From Orobanche coerulescens (taxonomy: Eukaryota; Streptophyta; Magnoliopsida; Lamiales; Orobanchaceae), in assembly GCA_033398695.1 (NCBI GenBank), contig CM065804.1, forward strand, positions 14,803,001-14,867,000: a DNA stretch of 64,000 bases. The letters run 5' to 3'. Of this stretch, positions 43,531-54,318 are shown in pieces (the stretch's first letter is position 1; each line of letters starts with the position of its first letter). Both the position numbers and the translations under genes were made by a program. Below the pieces are notes generated by a model that saw nothing but the letters and a program-made list of their open reading frames with translations, made no database searches and was not told where the DNA came from.

Positions 43531-43855
43531 GATCCTCGAGCGAGTCGGTGGGTTGGCATATCGTTTGGCGTTACCTCCGGCCCTGAGTCATGTTCATAAC
43601 GTTTTTCATGTTTCCCAGCTGAGGAAATATGTCCCGGATCCTAGTCACGTCATCGATTATGGTGAGATTGATGTCGCCGAGGATGTTACTTTTGAAGAGC
43701 GTCCTTTGAAGATTTTGGAGCATCGTGAGAAACGATTGAGGCATAAGACCATACCTTTGGTCAAGGTGCAGTGGTCGAGACACGGTGTCGAGGAGGCAAC
43801 TTGGGAAACCGAGGATAGCATGCGTGCTAGGTACCCGGAGTTGTTTGTTTCTTAA
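43531..43855 (+). pseudogene. pol: Element H integrase C-terminus with chromodomain-like tail
   Basis: A GPFEILERVG-like start, FHVSQLRKYVPDP, then EERPLKILEHREKRLRHKTIPLVKVQWSRHG and EATWE, ending before the TAA at 43854. In Tekay/Del elements this tail is a chromodomain that favours heterochromatic insertion. The tail is intact, but upstream frame errors separate it from the core. Confidence 0.88.
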
Positions 43856-43890
43856 GTTTCGGGACGAAACTTATTTTTAGAGGGGTAGAA
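43854..43890 (+). other. H pre-PPT inverted repeat and polypurine tract
   Basis: AAGTTTCGGGACGAAACTT (43854-43872) is a 7-bp inverted repeat with a 5-base loop. Its first base is in the pol stop codon. AGAGGGGTAGAA then precedes the LTR. Confidence 0.8.
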
Positions 43891-45763
43891 TGTAATATCC
43901 GTATTTTTCTTTCCCTTGTATTTTCGTTTTTGGTGTATTTCTCGATCGTAGTTACCCTCGTGTACTTTTCAGCGTGTCCTTCCTGTCAAACTGTTGAACT
44001 GTATTCTCGTTATTGTTGTGCGGAACCGCCGTTTCGGGGTTGCTGTGGATCCATTTCGTGTTGTTGGTTCCCAAATATTGATTCCTATCGCTTTATTCTC
44101 TTTCCGGATCATTTTTATCATTTGGAACCCAATAGGGGGGGTGTGGGCCGCGGCACAAGATGTGCGTGCCGCGGCACACAAATTCCTTCAGTTGTTGGTC
44201 GGACAAACTGTACTGTGTGCCGCGGCACACCCATCCGGTGCCGCGGCACAGTGCCAGGCCAGTGCTGCGGCACGCCTGTCCGGTGCCGCGGCACACTCGT
44301 GCGTCTTCTGCGACCAAAACCCAACTGTACCGGGTGCCGCGGCACACGCAGGCTGTGCCGCGGTACAATGCCGAAACCTGGGAGTAATTTTTGGCCTGTG
44401 CCGCGGCACACAAAGCGGTAATTGTGCAAACTCGTCCTTATTAGACGAAACCGGCCGTCTTCTTCTTCATTTCACTGCGCGAGAGAGAGAGAGACCTAGG
44501 AGGGGAGAACTTCCCAAGCATTCTTCATCCGGGGGTCGATTTTCATCATTTCCCTTCGGTTGTGAGGCTCGGATAATCAATCTAACGCGTGTTCTACGGA
44601 TCTTGGTACTTGAATCTTCAAATGTAATATTTCTAGAATCCTATTTTCGATTAATTTGGGGGTTTTTGGATTTTCTTCCGATTAGTTCCGTTTTGTTGGT
44701 GGATTCATGATGTATACGATTAATATTGTTAGTATCTTTAGTTTTCCTACGGATTCATGGATATTTTGTGGATTTTTACGGAATCGAGAGGGTTTGGTTG
44801 TGGTCCGCCCTCGTTGTTATTTTGGTACGAATATACATGAATCGTAGGCGGGTTTCCGGGTGTATTCCATTTCCATAATCGTTTAGAAGTGGTTGTGATT
44901 GTGCTATTCGAATCGTTAGGTTCATTTTCGTCGGTTCCTCGCGGTTGTGCTTGATTCTTCCGTTCCGTTCATGTCATCGTCTATTTAATCGAGGCAAGTA
45001 TCCTTATGAACTTACAATCTTAACGTAGTAGTATTTCATGAGACTTGTGTGTGTGTGTGTGTGTATGCTCACTACGGGTTAGATCCGACGGGGTCTCGGT
45101 AGGGGTCCACGGAGGTGTGGATCGACGAGCTTTGCTTTTAACCACTACGGGTTAGATCCGACGGGGTCTCGGTAGGGGTCCACGGAGGTGTGGATCGACG
45201 GTTAATTGTGGTGAATTTTACAAATGTGATTTGATATTGGCATTTCCGGAAATGAGTGTTTTCGAACGGTTTTCTTTATTGCATGCGTTTACTATATGTG
45301 TAAGATGTAAGTTGTTCATCTGGTTACTTGTACTAGCGTAATTGCTAACCCCTCTGGGGACCCGTTTTGGGGAAATTCGTTTTATGAATTTCAGGTCAGG
45401 TTCATCGAGACGAGCGGGCGCTGGACCAGTATGCGGATGACGGCCGTGCGTGATGATTGTGCACAAGTGGTGTTTCGTTGTTTTCTATCTTTTACCTTTG
45501 TGGTCTTTCAACTAATAGGAGTACTCGAGTACTTAAGAACTTTTACTTGTCGGGGTTGTATTGTTGTTTATTATGTTGTGATGGATTATGGAGTCATGTT
45601 TGACCGGTTAAACCGGGTGAATTATTCTGTTGGGCGTCTATATGACGAGGTATTTTTCTGTTGTTTCTGTGAGTCGATGAGTATGATGCTTGTTCAGCCT
45701 GGTGGGTCCCATGTAGGGATTCACGGCGCTGTAATATACCTCGGATATCCTGGGGGTGTTACA
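43891..45763 (+). repeat. Element H 3' LTR (1,873 bp)
   Basis: Nearly identical to the 5' LTR. It lacks one palindrome unit and has a longer GT microsatellite (45048-45063). C-to-T and G-to-A differences hit some palindrome copies. Confidence 0.94.
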
Positions 45764-45768
45764 GGGCT

Positions 45769-46480
45769 CTGGCCCTGTGAATTGTTGTTGGTTTTCTATT
45801 TGCGAAAATAAAACCTTTGGGTCATGACCCGTTGATTTTGGAAAGAGAAGGATTTGATAATCCTAATTTGTTTTCTATTAAAACTCCCGAGGGTATTTTA
45901 AACCATTTTGCAAACCATTCTCGTTATTTGTGATCTTTCGGATTTGGAAAGTTTTACTCAAATTCTTGCCTCGGGAAGTATTCGTTTCGTGGTATTTTAA
46001 TCTTTAAGGATTCCTGGTTATTGTTATTCGTGGAACTTGAATTATATGGCTCGTATTTGCACTTTGTATTTGCACTAGCAAAACAGTGGAGTTGTGCTAA
46101 CCCCCGAGTATTCGGGGGGTGGATGTTTATTTTTGCATTCAGGTTTTGGAGCATAGCACAGGGTCGGCACGAAGGATGATGAAAGATGAACGATACTAAT
46201 CACACGAGGATCCGTTGATGTCGTATTGGTCCAGTTGTATTTTCTTTTCCGATGCGGTATCTTTTCCCCGTTGTACGGGAGTTTATTGTATTTTGACCCC
46301 TGCGTGGGTATGTGTTTGGAATTGAGTTGTATGTTATTATTGAAAGACCAAGTCGGTCTACTGAGTCATTTTAGCCTTAAAGGCGATGTCTAGATGTTTG
46401 ATTTTAGTTATCAGCCTGGTAGATCCTCGAGGAGAGGGTCTACGGCGTGTAATATCCCTGAGTGGATTGGCGGTGTTACA
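45769..46480 (+). repeat. Element E 3' LTR, right part
   Basis: Continues the E LTR after the second GGGCT copy. It ends GGTGTTACA and is followed by the GGCGA duplication and B integrase. Confidence 0.92.
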
Positions 46481-47480
46481 GGCGAGCCCTCATCCACAAG
46501 ACGACCAGACAGGGTTTTTTATGGCCTACCCTGCAAAAGGACGCGATCGCCTACGCCCGATCTTGTCACAGGTGTAAAATAATGGGCCCGAACATCAAGC
46601 TCTCCCTCAAGCAGCTCAGCTCTATGTATAGTCCGTGGCCGTTCACCCAATGGGGCATCGACCTCATCGGTCCTTTGCTAACAGCACCGTGGGATGTAAA
46701 TTCACCATCATGGGGGTCGATTACTTCATAAAATGGGCAGAGGCCGAACCACTCAACAAGATCGGCCAAGAGCAAGTAATTAAGTTCATTTGGAAAAACA
46801 TTATCTGCCGTTTCGGTCTACCTCAGGCCATCATCTCCGACAACGGAAAGCAGTTCGTCGGTTTGGAAGTTATGCAATTTTGTGAGAAATGGGGAATAAA
46901 AAAGTTGTTCTCGGCCCCTTACCACCCTCAAACAAACGGGCAAGTATAGGCTATAAACAAGATCCTCAAGCATACGATCAAAGCCCGAATCGAATCCAAG
47001 CAAGGGCGCTGGGCGAGCGAGCTCCCGGATGTTTTGTGGTCCTACCGAACGACGACAAGAAATTCAACCGGCGAAACCCCATTCGCCCCCGCTTTCGGAA
47101 CAGAAGCAGTGATCCCATCAGAGATCACCGTCCTCAGCCACTGAACTATGCAACAATTAACGGCAGACAATGATGTAGCTCGGAGAATCGACTTGGATAT
47201 GCTCGAAGAACGACGACTGACCTCAGAAATGAAGAACACGATCTATAAAAGGAAATCCGAAAAGTTCTTCAATTCAAAGGTCAAAGAAAGGCGATTTCAA
47301 GTGGGCGACCTAGTCCTTAAGAAGATCCAGACCCACACGGGAGTATTTGGTTCGAACTGGGAGGGCCCATTCAGGATGTCCAAGTGGCTAACCAAAGGAG
47401 CCTACGAGCTCCAACACCCAGACGGCACTCCGGACCAATATCCCTGGAACGCCGTCCATTTGAAGAAGTACTATCAGTAG
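46481..47480 (+). pseudogene. pol: Element B integrase core and C-terminus, broken
   Basis: After one GGCGA copy the frame continues from 29413. CHRC completes the HHCC finger near 46565. The core has WGIDLIGP with the first catalytic Asp and ISDNGKQF with the second. A frame change near 46680 and a TAG at 46947-46949, where the sequence around the Glu begins, break it. The 47148-47480 frame is clean and ends with VGDLVLKK, WEGPF and a terminal HLKKYYQ. This is the usual Tat integrase C-terminal GPY/F-like module. Confidence 0.9.
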
Positions 47481-48161
47481 AAACACTCTGTATTCATTTA
47501 TTAAATGTGCAAAGTGCTTAACGAGATTTTTCAGTTCTCCCCAAGTGATTCGCTTCGACAAAGTAAACCAAAGGCTACTGCCTAAGCAACGCCTCCAAAA
47601 AGAGGATGACTCGCTCGCCCTCTAAAGTTCGTCATCTAACATGACGGACCTAGGCAAGAGATCGCCTCCCCCAACACAACGTATACCGTCGAGGATCGCC
47701 ATCTAACATGATGCTCCAAGGTAGAAGAGTGCATCCATGGTTCTGGAGGTCAATGGAACCGACAGCCCGTCCATGCAAAGGTTCCTTTGGGCGAAGATCG
47801 CTCGCCCTTTCATTTAAACATGAGGCGAGCATAGCCGAAGGACCCTCCAAAACAGATATGTGGACACGCTCGCCTGCCCTCAAAGGTCCATCATCTAACA
47901 TGGTGGACCCAGACAATGCAACGCGTCCCACCCCCCGTCACAACGTATGCCCTCGAAGATCCGTCATCTAACATGTCCGTCCTAGGCAGAAAAGTGCTAA
48001 CAAGCCACGGTCGCGAAGTCGATTAATCTGACGGTGCCCCATGCAAGGACTCCTCCAGGCTGAGATCGTCCGCCCCATCGCTACAGTGCGAGGTAAAACG
48101 TAGCCTACGGAGGACCCTCACAATTAAGTGAGTCGCGAGACGTAGACCATCAGACGGAATA
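47481..48161 (+). other. Element B 3' untranslated block with CATCTAACATG dyads
   Basis: Non-coding. Four copies of a CATCTAACATG motif, mostly as GTCATCTAACATGAC-like dyads, occur at 47631, 47698, 47891 and 47963. The block is homologous to the C 3' block. At about 48161 the sequence jumps into LTR sequence; the antisense gene, PPT and LTR start present in C are missing. Confidence 0.85.
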
Positions 48162-48824
48162 GAGACCCACATGCAGATCTCGAAAAGGCGCCGCAGAACA
48201 TGGATCGATGACCCCAGCCTATCATCATCTTGTCACCTACCGACAGACCCGCCGAAAGGTCCAAGATGGGACCTCCCGGGATAGCGACAAGAGACGCGTG
48301 TGGTCCTATCATTGGTTCGCACAGCTGGCTATCAGAAGCAGCTGCGGACTTTACGGCAATCAGCCCATGTGCTACAGACGATCGCCCCCTTATTATAATA
48401 CAGGAGAGGCGATCGCCCGTCAGGAAAAGACATCCCAGCTCCTCCTATAAATAGAAGGCTTCCTGCACTTGGAAATATATCGGCTTTTCTAGTTGCTTCT
48501 CTCTCGTTCTTTTCTCTCTCAGAACCTCTTAACCAAAAGACGGTCGGCAGAAGTAAGAACTCCCTGCAGTTCAAGAACTCACGCACCAGCACTCAAGAGC
48601 TAGATAACTATGGTCTTTTACACTCATTGTAATTGTACTCTTACATTAATATTTGTACTCCAACGTATTCGTATTAATAACATCTCGCGAGAGCATTCAA
48701 GCCCGTGCCTAACAAACCCGGCAAATCCTGTGTTATTTACTTCCCACGGACGTGCTCTCGCATTTTGTTTGCTACCCATCCATTCCAGCAATATAATCTC
48801 CAGATAATAATTTGGGTAGCAACA
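48162..48824 (+). repeat. Element B 3' LTR, 5' truncated
   Basis: Plus-strand version of the C LTR family, lacking roughly the first 230 bp. TATAAATA is at 48446-48453. It ends GGGTAGCAACA, followed by interior sequence of F. Confidence 0.87.
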
Positions 48825-50477
48825 GTTCACAAGAATCGAACCGAACTCAGAAAAGTCACAGCGATAACCAGATCGACCCAAAATAAGATCACAGCTCATT
48901 CGATCGATGAAACCGAAATACAGAACAAGTTCAGAAAGTATCAACGAACACGAGCGAGTCGATAGACTTGAGAAAGAGGAAATGCAGAAGTCCAAAAACA
49001 ATACGGGTATTACATCCGACCTCTTATAAAAGAAGGTCGTCCCCGCAACTCACAATAATGGAAACAAGGCAACAACACAAAAGCAGCTGACAGAAACATT
49101 TCCCATGGGCCTCTTAGAGCCGATCCTGATAACTGTGCTGAAGTTCGTACTCCGGAAGACTTGGTAACCAACTCGAAAATCAGACATGTGTCCCTCGAGT
49201 CCGCACTTGTAATCTGCTACTAGCGGAGAAAGACAATTAGTACGTGCATGCCCCCGGCACACCACAGTTGAAACACCTCGGCTCGGCATACCAAATATAC
49301 AAATGCTAGATACAATGGAACATAACACCACAAAACAACAAACCGGAGATGCCAACTTGTCATAACATATCAACACATACTAAAATCACAACAACCACGT
49401 ATGTACACAATCATGAAAACTCAAGTTCCAACAACTCGTACGGGTGCGATAACACACAAATCATCGCAAAGCGACAATATTCAATACTAACATCTCACCT
49501 CTCACAGAGGGATAATCACAACAAATGCGTGGCAAACGACTCAACGTTCACGCCACCGATTCCATCATACTCGGGAGCTAACATTCTAACGACAATGCGA
49601 ATATCACATATACATTCCCGGACCGCAAACAGGAATGATAGGTTTTAAAAATGAAAACCACCTTTTTGAAAATAATTTGGAAACACCGGTAGATCTTGAG
49701 TATCACCTTACAAAAAGTAGTACAAACACCATTATCGAGACTTTGAAAACCATCTTGCGTTTGAACAAAAATGAGGACACTTTTCTTTTAGTGAAAAACT
49801 TTCAGAAATATTCGACCCTCGGGTCTAAGCAAAGCATTTCTAAATAATTGATAATATCTCAAAATATTTTGGTCCTCTACTGGAATAGTTCTGAAATATA
49901 TTACGGCACTAGAAAACACCTTGAAAGTATCGCGAGAAAATAATTAATTTTAAAAGTACGTCTCAAAATTTATTTTCTAAGATACTCAAGTTTTTCGAAA
50001 ATCTATTAGGCCAGAATGCCAAAAAAACTCACATGTAACAACATTCACTTACATACATCACAATACACGCATCAACTCACTCAAAAACCAAGACAACACA
50101 TGTCTTTTACCGGAAAACAAACAGCCAAATATCACAGTCAAAAGGACATAAATAACGACAACACTCCTCATATAAACGAAACATGAGAGTCACATAAACG
50201 CATCACGAAACTGAGAATCTACATAAAGATTCCATCACTTAATACATAATCATACCAGTAACTCGTGTCACACGAGGCACAACACAAAGAAGGGAGACTT
50301 ACATCCACAGGTCGCACGAAGATGATGATCGCCCCATGATACTAATCACGACCAACCAACTTAGACGACGCGTCGCGACATGACTCAGTCAGAAAAAATC
50401 CGACGAGACAAAAACTCAACAGACACCACTAAACCCGACAGCCTAGGTTTCCACAACCTAAGCTTTGATACCATTAA
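48825..50477 (-). other. Element F interior: zinc-knuckle remnant and PBS
   Basis: Read on the minus strand, the PBS at 50461-50477 reads TGGTATCAAAGC. A GTAAGT box follows (about 50311). At 49165-49290 two knuckle-like stretches occur, one well kept (CFNCGVPGACT-like) and one KCGLEGH-like. The GACCTTC...GAGGTC hairpin and TGTAATACCC follow at about 49000-49045. The G-like LTR fragment present in D and E is missing. The frame is broken throughout. Confidence 0.72.
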
Positions 50478-50734
50478 TGTAACACCCCCCAATCCGCTCA
50501 GGGATATTACATGTCGTAGAACCTTTTCTCAAGGTTCTACGAGGCTGGTAACAAAATCGAACAACTCAACAATGACTTTAAGGCTAAAATGACTCAGTAG
50601 ATCGATTTGTTATTTCAATAAATACATAAAACTCAATTATAATACATGCCCACACAGGGGTCGAATACAACACACTCCCGTACAATGGGAAAAAATACTG
50701 CAGCGGAAAATAAAGTACAACTGAACCAATATAC
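50478..50734 (-). repeat. Element F 5' LTR, segment left of G
   Basis: The minus-strand end GGTGTTACA is at 50478. It matches the last part of E LTRs. It ends at the G target site. Confidence 0.88.
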
Positions 50735-50990
50735 TGTAATATCCGGAATTTCTACTACTGTTGTTTGATATTATTTTATCCGAGTTATATTGTACAGCAT
50801 GGAATCTGTACAGTAGGGATAAAATAAATGAAGGACTGAGATGTCAGTATTGGTATAATTGTCGTATTTGGTCGACAATTGTATTTGAGGATATAATGTG
50901 TTGAGTAATGTATATTTGATATGCCGTATGTTCGTATTTGATATGTCGAGATGTTGGACAAGGATAGCTGAAAATGGCTAAGTATAGCCT

Positions 50991-51490
50991 TATTAGCGCA
51001 CGCTGATATTCATGCATAGCGCACGCTATCGTGCAGGATTAGCGCACGCTACGTTCATAGGTTAGCGTACGCTAATGTAGCCCGATCAGAAGGAATCTGC
51101 GTATGGACACGGCTGCTTTCGGCGCACGTTCTGGTAAGTCAACGGTTGTTGTCCTGAAGTATTAGCGCACGCTAAAGATTAGGCTTAGCGCACGCTAAAT
51201 ATGTATCAGTCAACAAGGAATCTTATCCTTGTAAGATGCTGTCGGAATGTGGGGGCGAGTGGTAGGTGAACACTGTACTAAGTCAACTTCAGATAGCGCA
51301 TGCTAAGGTCAAGGATTTGCGTACGCTAGGCATGATGTTTTACGTACGTTAATGCATGGGCATTACGTATGTAAGCTAGTTTACGAAGCGAGGCAGTAGC
51401 CTCTGGGGCTTCGATAGCGCACGCTAACAAAGTCAGTTAGCGCACGCTAAGGCTAGCGCACGCTAAACATAAGGGTTTAGCGCACGCTAG
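50991..51490 (+). repeat. TTAGCGCACGCTAA array upstream of TATA in G 5' LTR (about 12 copies)
   Basis: About twelve copies of TTAGCG-NN-CGCTAA or close variants, with CA, TA or TG at the centre. The 3' LTR array (57042-57524) has one copy fewer. A TATATAAAG box follows 11 bp later. Confidence 0.93.
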
Positions 51491-51500
51491 TAAGGTATTC

Positions 51501-51509
51501 TATATAAAG
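51501..51509 (+). promoter_or_regulatory. TATA box of G 5' LTR
   Basis: TATATAAAG is a strong plant TATA box, repeated at 57536-57544. Confidence 0.75.
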
Positions 51510-52174
51510 GGACAAACAGGTGTCATGAAGCATTTCGTCCATTTCTTTCCTCTCACCCGATAGAGACAACCTTGGGAGAACATTTGGAGTTCCTAAACAC
51601 TGAGAGATGATGATCTTTAACAAGATTAAGATGGAGAGCATGGATTCAAGCCTTGTTCTTCAAGTTATTCATGATTCTTGGAATGGAGTCTAGTGTTCTT
51701 ATTCTTGGTCCATCCAATCCAGGTAATTTTCGTATCCTCTTGATGATAGTTCGTTTTTCTTGGATGATTTCATGTAAGGAGCATGTTGGATAATCATATG
51801 ATGATGTTATATGGGATTCAATGGAATTTTGATAAGAGTTTCGGATGTTAGTTAAGATTCTTCATACTATAAGGATGTTGATTCGTTTAACCCGATCTAA
51901 GATGGATTCCTGAATCTTGTTAATTATATTGATCGAATTATAGGAGTTAAATCATGATACGAGGTTGAATTCCGGATTGAATATGATATGATCCTTGTTA
52001 TCGAGTCGGTTTGATTGTTGGTGTTATTATTGATATATGGACAATGATATGATCCTTGTGATAGTTATGGTGTCGTTTATCTTCAAGAGATATGGAGATT
52101 CATATCTCCCTTCATTCGGATTCGTAGTTGCAAGATGTTAGTCGATGCTTGGATTGCATGCCATCAGCATAAAG

Positions 52175-52256
52175 ATTAGCGCACGCTAAGCTTGCCGCTA
52201 GCGACGCTAACGGACAACTTAGCGCATGCTACGTTATGCGTTTAACGTGCGCTAAG
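52175..52256 (+). repeat. Second TTAGCGCACGCTAA cluster, downstream of TATA in G
   Basis: Four copies or variants lie about 670 bp after the TATA box, in the predicted transcribed leader. The 3' LTR copy (58208-58292) is more regular. Confidence 0.88.
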
Positions 52257-53049
52257 TAGGCGAAAGTGCAAGATTTTTCTGCTTTGATTATGAATTCGTG
52301 ATGGTTTGACTTGGTTGGTTCCGACCGTGTTTATTCGAGGTTGTATTGAACCGTTGAGTTCGATTGGTTAGTTTGTCGCTTGTTGATTGTTATCGGATAT
52401 GTGTTATTTGATTTCTTCGATAGGTTGAGATTGTTGATCGGTGATTATAACCGGATATTGCGGTCGCGTTTCGAGTATGTCCATTGTATTGCTTTTGATC
52501 GGGCCGAGGAGCTCGTAGACAAAGGCAATGTGTTCGACAATGACTTCGTGGTACCGATATCGAGGCAAGTTATTACTTGCTCGCTTATAATATTTAATGA
52601 ATGGTTTCGCCATTTCGTTTATAATGCATATAGCGATGATGATTATTGTGAACTCTGGGTATTCGGATCGCATATCGTTCTTTCGATCTGGGAGATAAAT
52701 CATAATGTATACGCTTATCTCCGTTATTGGTATGTTCGAGTATCAAGGTTACATTATGGTAAAGACGAGGATATGAGTATCCATAGTTCATTGTTCGTTT
52801 GGATCGCCGAGCATTGAGGATAATCATCGGTGATGATTGGACATCGAGATTTCTCCCGAAGGACTCGGGGCAAGTATCTTATATCGATTCAATTAGAGTT
52901 AGTGATTTGATCATGCGTATTATCATTCATGTTGTCGAACATGAGGTCGTCTTAATTGATTTGTCATATTGTCGTTCATGTTGCGTTGTTCATGATGATG
53001 AACATATTGTTTTGCATATGTGTATGCATATTGTGTTGTTTATGTTGTG

Positions 53050-53340
53050 TTGATCCGATGGGATCGCGCGATCTATGCTGAGGGCGCTGGATCGGATGTC
53101 CACCTCGTGTCGGTCCGACGGGATCATCTTGGGATCTATGCTGAGGGCGCTGGATCATTGGACGGGTTTTTCCACCTCGTGTTGGTCTGACGGGATCATC
53201 TTGGGATCTATGCTGAGGGCGATGGATCGTTGGATTACCCAGTATTGTGTTATTGTTGTGCATATGTATATTGTTGGTTATCCACCTCGTGTTGATCTTG
53301 TAGGATCATCTTGGGATCTATGCTGAGGGCGCTGGATCAT
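53050..53340 (+). repeat. Four-unit minisatellite in G 5' LTR
   Basis: Units contain GGGATCATCTTGGGATCTATG and GCTGAGGGCGCTGGATC, separated by partly unrelated stretches. The 3' LTR copy is at 59088-59378. Confidence 0.88.
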
Positions 53341-54318
53341 GGGATTTCCATTGAGTATACATAGTTGTTATTATTTTTGAGCATATTGACGTTGTCTTAT
53401 GAGTATGCATTTGTAGGTCTTGTGTTAGGACCTTGTCCGTATTGCATTGTTCTGATCTCGGATTAGACTGATATGATTATCGTGTCACCTCATATCTCGA
53501 GGTACGTTCCATATTTTCTTTGGTCTTTGTCTTTGATGGACGATCGGTTATCGTCTTGGGATTTGATGATATTATTCGATGGATCGTATTGGTCAGAAAT
53601 GGTAGATTTCCGTATCGTGAGTTGGTTACGATAGTTTGAGGATCTTGAGTATTGTTCGAGGTACAATACAAATTCTATGTTTGAGATTATTGGTTAATCG
53701 AGTACAAGATGTGAAATGTGAAAATGGTCATTCTGATGAGAATTACTTGAGTAAGTAAAGTTATGGCGGTAAGATTACATTGGTCGTATTCTTATTCTGT
53801 ATTCTCGTTGGTATGTATTATTGATGTGATGTGATTGATATCATTGTTTGATATTATGGTTGACCCCGTCGTGGGATTTCTTTTTAGGTTCTTGGAGTAT
53901 CGAGCTTGTAGCGGTCGTGAAGAGATGAGCTTCCCGGAGGATACTGGCTAGGACATGTTTATTTCCATTGAGTTTCTTGATTGGTTCTTGTATTCCGCTG
54001 CTAGAGTATCTTTATGGTTGGTCTTTTCTCCGCTGCGTGAGTATTTTGAAATGCTCTTTTGGTATCTGGTAACTGAGGTTACTTTGGAAATCATTTTCTA
54101 AACTTTTGCGTGTCGGCCGTTTGGCCTTGCGATTTCAAATGAGTTTTTACGATGGTTTTTGATAAATGGATTTTATAAGTCTTTGTGAAATTTTAAAGAT
54201 AGTACCGTCGTTGGCCTCTTGGGCATTTGTAAATGTTTGCGAAAATTTCTTTTAGCCTTGTGGGTTCCATCTCGGCCCACGGCTACCGTAATATTTCCTA
54301 AGCAACTGGGGTGTTACA

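Larger units (their letters stand above)
37174..45763 (+). mobile_element. Element H: Tekay/Del-type Ty3/gypsy retrotransposon, nearly full length
   Basis: LTRs 37174-39057 and 43891-45763, with GGGCT duplications at 37169-37173 and 45764-45768. The interior has PBS, gag, protease, RT, RNase H, integrase, chromodomain-like tail and PPT. The LTR copies are very similar, so this is the youngest insertion in its nest, yet gag and integrase have several frameshifts. Confidence 0.95.
29414..46480 (+). mobile_element. Element E: non-autonomous Tekay-like retrotransposon, 3' LTR split by H
   Basis: GGCGA duplications at 29409-29413 and 46481-46485 bound it. The 5' LTR is 29414-32240 and the interior 32241-35047. 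The 3' LTR is 35048-37173 plus 45769-46480, with H between. E belongs with D and F, sharing most of the interior, but its palindrome array and minisatellite differ from those of D. Confidence 0.93.
7616..48824 (+). mobile_element. Element B: Tat-lineage Ty3/gypsy retrotransposon, split by A, C, D and E
   Basis: Seen as four separated pieces that are colinear with one Tat-type gag-pol: 7616-10722, 19205-20454, 29021-29413 and 46481-48824. At each of the C, D and E insertions the B reading frame resumes exactly when one target-site copy is removed (GTGTT, GTACT, GGCGA). Tat assignment rests on the CX2HX4HX4C gag knuckle, the DNGS protease, the YIDD RT and a second archaeal-type RNase H. Its 3' end has lost the extra ORF, the polypurine tract and the first part of the LTR. 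Its 5' LTR lies beyond the left edge. Premature stops show that it is inactive. Confidence 0.92.
50735..54318 (+). repeat. Element G 5' LTR (3,584 bp)
   Basis: TGTAATATCC start and GGTGTTACA end. It has two clusters of TTAGCGCACGCTAA (50991-51490 and 52175-52256), TATATAAAG between them (51501), a GCAAGT box (52565), a four-unit repeat (53050-53340) and TTTTTAG at 53887. Conserved short frames in both LTRs reflect LTR identity, not coding. Confidence 0.93.

Noticed and set aside
46386..46577. Frames crossing the E/B junction
   Set aside because: They run from LTR into integrase sequence and arise only from the insertion boundary.
7616..47480. Endogenous pararetrovirus
   Set aside because: LTRs, integrase and target-site duplications are present and no movement-protein domain is seen, so these are Ty3/gypsy retrotransposons.
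50991..51490. CRISPR-like spaced repeats
   Set aside because: Repeats are 14-bp palindromes with uneven spacing inside a plant LTR; there are no cas genes and no uniform spacers.
52380..52817. Frame of about 145 codons found twice, at 52380 and 58415, which looks conserved
   Set aside because: The two copies are the 5' and 3' LTRs of G, identical by mechanism of replication, and the second differs by compensating indels. It is not evidence of coding.
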